From positions 1-45,062 of the forward strand of contig NZ_LOHY01000082.1 in the NCBI RefSeq assembly GCF_001559795.1: a DNA stretch of 45,062 bases, written 5' to 3'. Numbering within the stretch: the first letter of the stretch is position 1; the number at the start of each line of letters is the position of its first letter. The notes beneath the pieces are model-generated. The model was given only the letters and a program-made list of their open reading frames with translations. It was not told the origin of the DNA and ran no database searches. Of this stretch, positions 40,704 through 45,062 are shown piece by piece. Position numbers and translations under genes: made by a program. The stretch is from Pseudostreptobacillus hongkongensis. GTDB lineage: Bacteria; Fusobacteriota; Fusobacteriia; Fusobacteriales; Leptotrichiaceae.

Positions 40704-40729
40704 TTACCTCCTTTAAAAATTTTTTGTAA

Positions 40730-40756
40730 TAAAAAAAGGAACTATAAATTCCTTTT
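40730..40756 (-). terminator. Intrinsic terminator overlapping the stop codon of the 99-residue gene
   Basis: Eight-bp stem AAAAGGAA/TTCCTTTT (40749-40756 with 40734-40741) plus a long U-run. Confidence 0.8.
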
Positions 40757-41054
40757 ATAATTCAGTCCACCAATATTTATACCAAACTGGCTCCTGTTCT
40801 TGTTTTGATTTTCTTATTATTTCATCTACTAAATTATTTATTTGTTTCCCATTTTCTATATTAGAAACAACTTTATACTTAGCCTCATATAAAATTCTAT
40901 TAAATTCAGAAGATACATATTTAGTATACTTATCTCCAAAATCATTTCTAATATTTACCCAACCTTTTAAACCTTCTTGATATAAATAATCTATTATTTC
41001 TCTTCTAGTTTTATTCTTAGATAATCTTATTATATTTTCTGAAAATTTACCCAT
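40755..41054 (-). CDS. Hypothetical 99-residue protein with palindromic operator
   Basis: A soluble, mostly helical, charged protein, not recognised. KNKTRREIIDYLYQEGLKGW could be an HTH-like segment, followed by FGDKYTKYVSSEFNRILYEA and a C-terminal WYKYWWTEL rich in aromatics. GGAAGTGA lies before the ATG. It forms a single-gene unit with its own promoter, terminator and a long perfect inverted repeat around the promoter. That arrangement is typical of an autoregulated gene; DNA binding by this protein is only a guess. Confidence 0.55.
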   Translation of the reverse strand: MGKFSENIIRLSKNKTRREIIDYLYQEGLKGWVNIRNDFGDKYTKYVSSEFNRILYEAKYKVVSNIENGKQINNLVDEIIRKSKQEQEPVWYKYWWTEL

Positions 41055-41070
41055 AGTAAATCACTTCCTT

Positions 41071-41124
41071 GTGTTGTTAAGTTTTATATATTTATATTGT
41101 ACTCCTAACAACACAATTTATCAA
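41071..41124 (-). promoter_or_regulatory. Promoter with flanking 9-bp inverted repeat
   Basis: Minus strand: -35 TTGATA (41119-41124), 17-bp spacer, -10 TACAAT (41096-41101). Perfect arms GTGTTGTTA (41071-41079) and TAACAACAC (41106-41114) lie downstream of the start and inside the spacer, about 35 bp centre to centre. From 41125 to 41269 nothing else is recognised. Confidence 0.6.
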
Positions 41125-41269
41125 ATGATTTTATCTCATTCTTACTTTTCTTTCTTCTTTGGCTCTATTTGACTTAACAATTAGAGATACTGTTATAAAA
41201 GCCCTCTCCTAAAAACTTAAAGCATCGTATTTACAAGTAATCTCCCCCATTCTATAATAATATCTATTA

Positions 41270-43267
41270 TTAAATTTGTGAATTATAGTTAATTATACTT
41301 TCTAAATCTAATATTTCAATATTTGCATTTGGAAGTGATTTTAAAACTATTTTTCCATAGCTTTTTGTATATAGTCTTTTATCAAGTATAATAACATTAC
41401 CTTTATCATTTTTAGATCTAATTAATCTTCCAACACCTTGCTTAAGTTTAATTATTGCATAAGGTAGTTGAAAATCAACAAACGATCTTGAACCATATTT
41501 TTCAGAGATAGATTTTACTATAGGATCATCTGGAACTTGAAAAGGCATTTTCATGATTATAACACTACTTAAGGCTTCTCCTTGTATATCTACACCTTCC
41601 CAGAAACTATCCGTTCCTAAAAGTACTGATTTTTTCTCTTTTTTAAACTTTCTTATTAATTCTACCCTTTCATAATCACCTTGTTTTAAAATATTCAAAT
41701 CACTATGTTTTTTTAAATATTCTGATATGTATTCTAAATCTATATACGAAGTAAATAGAACAAAAGTTTTCCCTTTATTTTTAATAGTGTAATCTAGTAT
41801 AAACTTAGATGCTTCATCTCTAAAAGTTAATGAATTTGGTTCAGAAATATTAGTAGGCAACAATAAATTCATCTGATTTTTATAATCAAATGATGATTTA
41901 ATAATTTTTTCATTAGATTCTTTTATTCCTAAACTTTGTTTTAAATAATCAAAATTTGAATTTGTAGTTAATGTTGCAGAAACAAGGATCATACTTTCTA
42001 CTTTTTTTATAAACTCATCATGAAATCTTTCTGCGATATAATAAGGTGTAGTATTTAAATTTAAATAAACTCCATCTTCACTTTTAACCCAATAAATATA
42101 CTCATCAAAGTTAAATTCAAAATTAATTTTAAGATTTTCAAATAATGATATAACTTTAGAAATCATATTATTTAAAAATACCATTTCATTTTCTTTATCT
42201 ATATCTGTATTATTTTCTAAAAATTTACTTATTTCACCAATTCTTGTATCTACTTCTTTTATTCTTGATTCTATATTATTAAGTATACTTTTAAAATCTA
42301 TATTTTTTAAAATATTAGTTAGATTCCCATTAAATTTAATATTTGGAATTTTCTCATTTATCATTTTCATAATATTCATAATATTATCATAAATATAGTC
42401 CATATCATCTATAAGTATGTCTTTTAAATTATCAACTTCAAAGTTATTGCTATATTCTTCAATTTTAGATAGTATTTTTAAAATAAGACCTGCTTTATCA
42501 ACACTTTTAGCACTTCTATTGTATAATAATCCTAAACATTTAGACATTTCTTTAAAAGAAAAAGTATAAGAATAATATTTTCTAACTACATTTTCTAAAT
42601 TATGTGCTTCATCTATAATTAAAATTTGATAATCTGGAATAAGTGATGTAGATGATTCATTTCTTAATATCCTATCAAGCATTAATATATGGTGATTGAC
42701 AACAAATACTTTAGCTTTTTCATTTTCTCTTTTTTTATTATAGTAAAAGCAAGTTTCATAAAATGGACATTTTTTATATAAAGTTGTTTCCCTTTCAGAA
42801 GCTATTTCACTCCATATATTAGTTGATATATTAGATTTAAGCTCTGATCTATCACCATTTTTTGTTTTAAATATCTCATCAATTAATTTAGATATCTCAG
42901 GTTTCTTATTTCTATCATAATATTCTTGTAATTTTCTTTTACAGACATAATTACTTCTTCCCTTTATTAAAGTATACTCTATTTTTTCACCAAAAATTTC
43001 TTCTATTATAGGTAATTCCTTTTTTAATAATTGATCTTGCAAATTTAAAGTATTTGTTGAAATTACTACATTTTTATTTTCATTTAATGCCTTTAATATA
43101 GTTGGTATTAAATATGCCATCGTTTTACCAGAACCTGTTTCAGCTTCTACAAGAATAGGGTTATTTGAAAGCATATTCTCATCTATATACAATGACATTT
43201 CAATTTGATCTTTTCTTGGTTCAAAATTAAACCTTTCAAAAAGAGTATTATATATTTTTTCTATCAT
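41270..43267 (-). CDS. dinG: DinG/XPD-family ATP-dependent DNA helicase
   Basis: A 665-residue SF2 helicase without an exonuclease domain. Walker A is EAETGSGKT (41-49), motif Ia ISTNTLNLQ, DEAH box IIDEAHNLE (about 215-223), then HELICc motifs FTSYIDLEYI, LGTDSFWEGVDIQGE and QGVGRLIRS. The Fe-S domain between Walker A and DEAH normally has four Cys. Here Cys is seen in NYVCKR, KKCPF and ETCFYY, but the site usually reading SCxGxxCP is TTLYKKCP, so one ligand is Thr. It unwinds 5'-3' at R-loops, forks or G4s if active. It has its own promoter, divergent from rpsT. Confidence 0.85.
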   Translation of the reverse strand: MIEKIYNTLFERFNFEPRKDQIEMSLYIDENMLSNNPILVEAETGSGKTMAYLIPTILKALNENKNVVISTNTLNLQDQLLKKELPIIEEIFGEKIEYTLIKGRSNYVCKRKLQEYYDRNKKPEISKLIDEIFKTKNGDRSELKSNISTNIWSEIASERETTLYKKCPFYETCFYYNKKRENEKAKVFVVNHHILMLDRILRNESSTSLIPDYQILIIDEAHNLENVVRKYYSYTFSFKEMSKCLGLLYNRSAKSVDKAGLILKILSKIEEYSNNFEVDNLKDILIDDMDYIYDNIMNIMKMINEKIPNIKFNGNLTNILKNIDFKSILNNIESRIKEVDTRIGEISKFLENNTDIDKENEMVFLNNMISKVISLFENLKINFEFNFDEYIYWVKSEDGVYLNLNTTPYYIAERFHDEFIKKVESMILVSATLTTNSNFDYLKQSLGIKESNEKIIKSSFDYKNQMNLLLPTNISEPNSLTFRDEASKFILDYTIKNKGKTFVLFTSYIDLEYISEYLKKHSDLNILKQGDYERVELIRKFKKEKKSVLLGTDSFWEGVDIQGEALSSVIIMKMPFQVPDDPIVKSISEKYGSRSFVDFQLPYAIIKLKQGVGRLIRSKNDKGNVIILDKRLYTKSYGKIVLKSLPNANIEILDLESIINYNSQI

Positions 43268-43296
43268 ATCATTTCCTTTTTTATTTTCTTAATCAA

Positions 43297-43325
43297 ATTT
43301 TACCAAAAATATATCTAAAAAACAA
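43297..43325 (-). promoter_or_regulatory. Promoter of the dinG-like gene
   Basis: Minus strand: -35 TTGTTT (43320-43325), 17-bp spacer, -10 TAAAAT (43297-43302). Confidence 0.65.
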
Positions 43326-43344
43326 TAAATTTAATAGAAAATAC

Positions 43345-43373
43345 TTGCTTTTTTTTATGTATAATGTTAAAAT
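43345..43373 (+). promoter_or_regulatory. Promoter of rpsT
   Basis: -35 TTGCTT (43345-43350), 17-bp spacer, -10 TAAAAT (43368-43373). An alternative -10 TATAAT lies at 43360-43365 with a poor -35. Confidence 0.6.
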
Positions 43374-43408
43374 AAATAGTAAAATTGTGTATAAAGGAGG
43401 AAAACAGA

Positions 43409-43675
43409 ATGGCACATACTAAATCATCTAAAAAAAGAATCGTAATTGGTGAAAGAAATAGATTAAGAAACCAAGCTGTTAAAAGCAGAGTTAAAACTTT
43501 TGTAAAAAAAGTATTATCAGCAGTTGATTCTAAAAATATTGATGATGCTAAGGCAGCATTATCTGTGGCTTTTAAAGAGTTAGATAAAGCAGTTTCTAAA
43601 GGAATTATGAAAAAAAATACTGCTTCAAGAACTAAATCAAGATTAGCTACTAAAGTTCAAGCATTAAACGCTTAA
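43409..43675 (+). CDS. rpsT: 30S ribosomal protein S20
   Basis: An 88-residue basic helical protein: MAHTKSSKKRIVIGERNRLR, then SRVKTFVKKVLSAV and the C-terminal KAVSKGIMKKNTASRTKSRL, the S20 signature. It binds 16S rRNA early in 30S assembly. The start is the ATG after AAAGGAGGAAAACAG; the frame is open eight codons further upstream but without a ribosome site. Single gene, divergent from dinG. Confidence 0.97.
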   Translation: MAHTKSSKKRIVIGERNRLRNQAVKSRVKTFVKKVLSAVDSKNIDDAKAALSVAFKELDKAVSKGIMKKNTASRTKSRLATKVQALNA

Positions 43676-43767
43676 ACTTTACTACTTTGAAATATTTTTA
43701 TACACATATTTTAGTGTAAAATATTCATAAAATTTAATATATAATTTTTTATGAAAGGAGTCCCAAA

Positions 43768-44007
43768 ATGAAAAAAGGAATTCATCCAGAATACAGATTA
43801 GTTGTATTCGAAGATACAAGTAATGGTGAAAGATTTTTAGGAAAATCTACAAAATCAAGTAAAGAAACAGTTGAATTTGAAGGAAAAGAATATCCAGTAG
43901 TTAAAGTAGCTATAAGTTCTACTTCACACCCATTCTATACTGGTAAATCTAAATTTGTTGATGAAACAGGTAGAGTTGATAAATTCAAGAAAAAATATAA
44001 TTTATAA
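43768..44007 (+). CDS. rpmE2: 50S ribosomal protein L31 type B (zinc-free)
   Basis: A 79-residue protein: [20 protein letters not shown], then [28 protein letters not shown], the type B L31 signature. The CxxC zinc residues of type A L31 are absent. In bacteria with both types the B form replaces the zinc form under zinc limitation; here no type A gene is in view. GAAAGGAGTC precedes the ATG and a terminator follows. Confidence 0.96.
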   Translation: MKKGIHPEYRLVVFEDTSNGERFLGKSTKSSKETVEFEGKEYPVVKVAISSTSHPFYTGKSKFVDETGRVDKFKKKYNL

Positions 44008-44016
44008 TGTGGAAAG

Positions 44017-44049
44017 CAGAATTGCTATTTTTAGTGATTCTGTTTTTTT
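44017..44049 (+). terminator. Intrinsic terminator after rpmE2
   Basis: Eleven-bp stem with two G-U pairs, CAGAATTGCTA/TAGTGATTCTG (44017-44027 with 44032-44042), and a U7 run. Confidence 0.85.
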
Positions 44050-44070
44050 AAAATAAATAGGAGGTATAAA

Positions 44071-44694
44071 ATGGCAGTATTTGAATATAAACACCCATTA
44101 ATCAGTCATAAAATTTCTATATTAAGAAACATAAATACTGATACTAAATTATTTAGAGAAAGTTTAAATGAAATCGCTTCTCTTATGGTGTATGAGGCAA
44201 CTAAAGATTTGAAACTTAAAACTATAAATGTAGAAACACCTATACAGAAAACAGAAACTTTAGTTCTAGATGAACCCGTTACCATAGTTCCTATACTAAG
44301 AGCTGGTCTTGGAATGGTTGATGCATTACTTGCATTGATACCAAACGCAAAAGTTGGACACTTGGGGGTATATAGAAACGAAGAAACTTTTGAACCTACA
44401 TACTATTACGCTAAAATGCCAACTAATATTTTAGAAAGTAAAGTTCTTATCGTTGATCCTATGCTTGCTACTGGTGGTTCTATAATTTACACAATAGACT
44501 ATCTAAAAGAGATGGGCGTTAAAAATATTTCTGTTTTATCTATAATAGGAGCTCCAGAAGGAATTGAAGCTATAACTAAAAAACATCCTGATATAAACTT
44601 ATACATTGCAGCTATAGATAAAGGGTTAAATGAACATAAATATATTTACCCAGGTCTTGGTGATGCAGGGGATAGAATATTTGGGACTAAATAA
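44071..44694 (+). CDS. upp: Uracil phosphoribosyltransferase
   Basis: Makes UMP from uracil and PRPP (pyrimidine salvage). The 207-residue protein has the UPRT landmarks: [13 protein letters not shown] near the N-terminus, [15 protein letters not shown] (about 71-85), GVYRNEET, the PRPP loop [13 protein letters not shown] (about 127-139) and the C-terminal uracil-binding [29 protein letters not shown] precedes the ATG. The next gene starts one base after its stop. Confidence 0.97.
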   Translation: MAVFEYKHPLISHKISILRNINTDTKLFRESLNEIASLMVYEATKDLKLKTINVETPIQKTETLVLDEPVTIVPILRAGLGMVDALLALIPNAKVGHLGVYRNEETFEPTYYYAKMPTNILESKVLIVDPMLATGGSIIYTIDYLKEMGVKNISVLSIIGAPEGIEAITKKHPDINLYIAAIDKGLNEHKYIYPGLGDAGDRIFGTK

Positions 44695-44695
44695 T

Positions 44696-44932
44696 ATGAA
44701 AATCGTTACTTTTGATAATATTATAGAAATAAATAATTTAATAAGTAAATATGGGTACAAACTATCTCTAAAAGATGCTTGTGGTGCTCAATCTATGCAA
44801 CTTAAACCCTTATCAGAAGATTGCATTTTAAGTGATTCTTTATATGAAGATATAGAAAATTACTTTAAAAAATTTGAAACAGAAATAGAATATAGTATGG
44901 ATAAGACATTTATTTTTATAAAAAAGAATTAA
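44696..44932 (+). CDS. Small RDAC-family-like protein
   Basis: A 78-residue soluble protein: MKIVTFDNIIEINNLISKYG, then LSLKDACGAQSMQLKPL and a C-terminal EIEYSMDKTFIFIKKN. The KDACGAQS segment resembles the small RDAC (R-D-A-C-G-x-Q-S) proteins annotated in Fusobacteria and some Clostridia, whose function is unknown. The conserved Cys with neighbouring Gly and Gln hints at a redox or metal role, which is speculation. The start was set one base after upp, so the two are translationally coupled. An IS end begins 12 bp after the stop. Confidence 0.65.
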   Translation: MKIVTFDNIIEINNLISKYGYKLSLKDACGAQSMQLKPLSEDCILSDSLYEDIENYFKKFETEIEYSMDKTFIFIKKN

Positions 44933-44943
44933 TTAATATAAAA

Positions 44944-45062
44944 GGGGCTGTTGCAATAAAAAATAGCTCTAACTATAAAAAAAGAGTAGAAAATTAGAAA
45001 TTAAAGAATCTAAATTCTACTCTTTTTAAAATATCAAAAAACATAATAAAAAAGGTATAAAA
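44944..45062 (+). mobile_element. Right-edge insertion sequence, 5' end (partial)
   Basis: Inverted copy of 36-153 with a few substitutions. It begins GGGGCTGTTGCAA (44944-44956) and contains the AAAAAGAGTAGAAAATTAG...CTACTCTTTTT hairpin (about 44980-45027), which could also terminate the upp transcript. The transposase start codon would lie just beyond the window edge. Confidence 0.6.

Noticed and set aside
43676-43767. Promoter and terminator between rpsT and rpmE2
   Set aside because: TACAC/GTGTA could form a weak hairpin and TATAAT-like hexamers exist, but none has a convincing partner, so they were not listed.
1-45062. CRISPR array or tRNA/rRNA genes
   Set aside because: No regularly spaced repeats and no tRNA- or rRNA-like sequences were seen by eye on either strand.

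Overview
The window is about 45 kb of very AT-rich DNA, with poly-A/T tracts, A/T-ending codons and Lys/Glu/Ile/Asn-rich proteins. The gene set is that of an ordinary bacterium: GlmM, FtsH, TilS, RlmN, class A PBP, MltG, c-di-AMP phosphodiesterase, S20, L31 and L32. No sporulation operon or phage genes are visible. Composition and the small RDAC-like protein after upp suggest a member of the Fusobacteriota, most likely Leptotrichiaceae (Sneathia, Streptobacillus or Leptotrichia type). This is an inference from style; no marker gene was compared.

Layout. Positions 1-153 and 44944-45062 are inverted copies of one ~119 bp sequence, apparently the 5' end of the same insertion sequence pointing outward at both ends. 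The window is therefore probably a contig that stops in a multicopy IS. From 177 to 25054 nearly everything reads leftward (minus strand) in tight operons with clear sigma-70 promoters and hairpin terminators. In map order these are: an operon of DUF1858 redox protein, XRE/S24-like regulator, glmM, YqeM-like methyltransferase, AtpZ-like protein, dut and O-methyltransferase; small membrane proteins with a HAD phosphatase; a MORN-repeat secreted protein; rlmN with PBP1A; rph; an AddA/AddB-like helicase-nuclease; rpmF; and an envelope/housekeeping operon (two AI-2E family proteins, mltG, spoIID-like, tilS, ftsH).

Positions 25204-34566 form an accessory island. It lies between two direct copies of a 139 bp chromosomal sequence, the ancestral metQ/AI-2E intergenic region. 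It holds two nearly identical IS150-type (IS3 family) elements, one with a broken transposase. Between them are a MvaI/BcnI-type restriction endonuclease, its controller protein, a large fused double methyltransferase with its own divergent HTH regulator, and an SSB-like gene of conjugative-element style. After the second IS come small secreted or membrane proteins and decayed genes.

To the right, metNIQ (methionine ABC importer) is preceded by a striking leader. A 14-codon peptide ends in Met-Met-Asp-Met and is embedded in nested hairpins that end in an intrinsic terminator. This looks like a ribosome-mediated methionine attenuator, not a SAM riboswitch or T-box, and is the most interesting regulatory element in the window. 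Next come a GIY-YIG/DUF4357 protein, the PgpH c-di-AMP phosphodiesterase, a small gene with a palindromic operator, a DinG-type helicase that has lost one Fe-S cysteine, and on the plus strand rpsT, rpmE (type B), upp and an RDAC-like protein.
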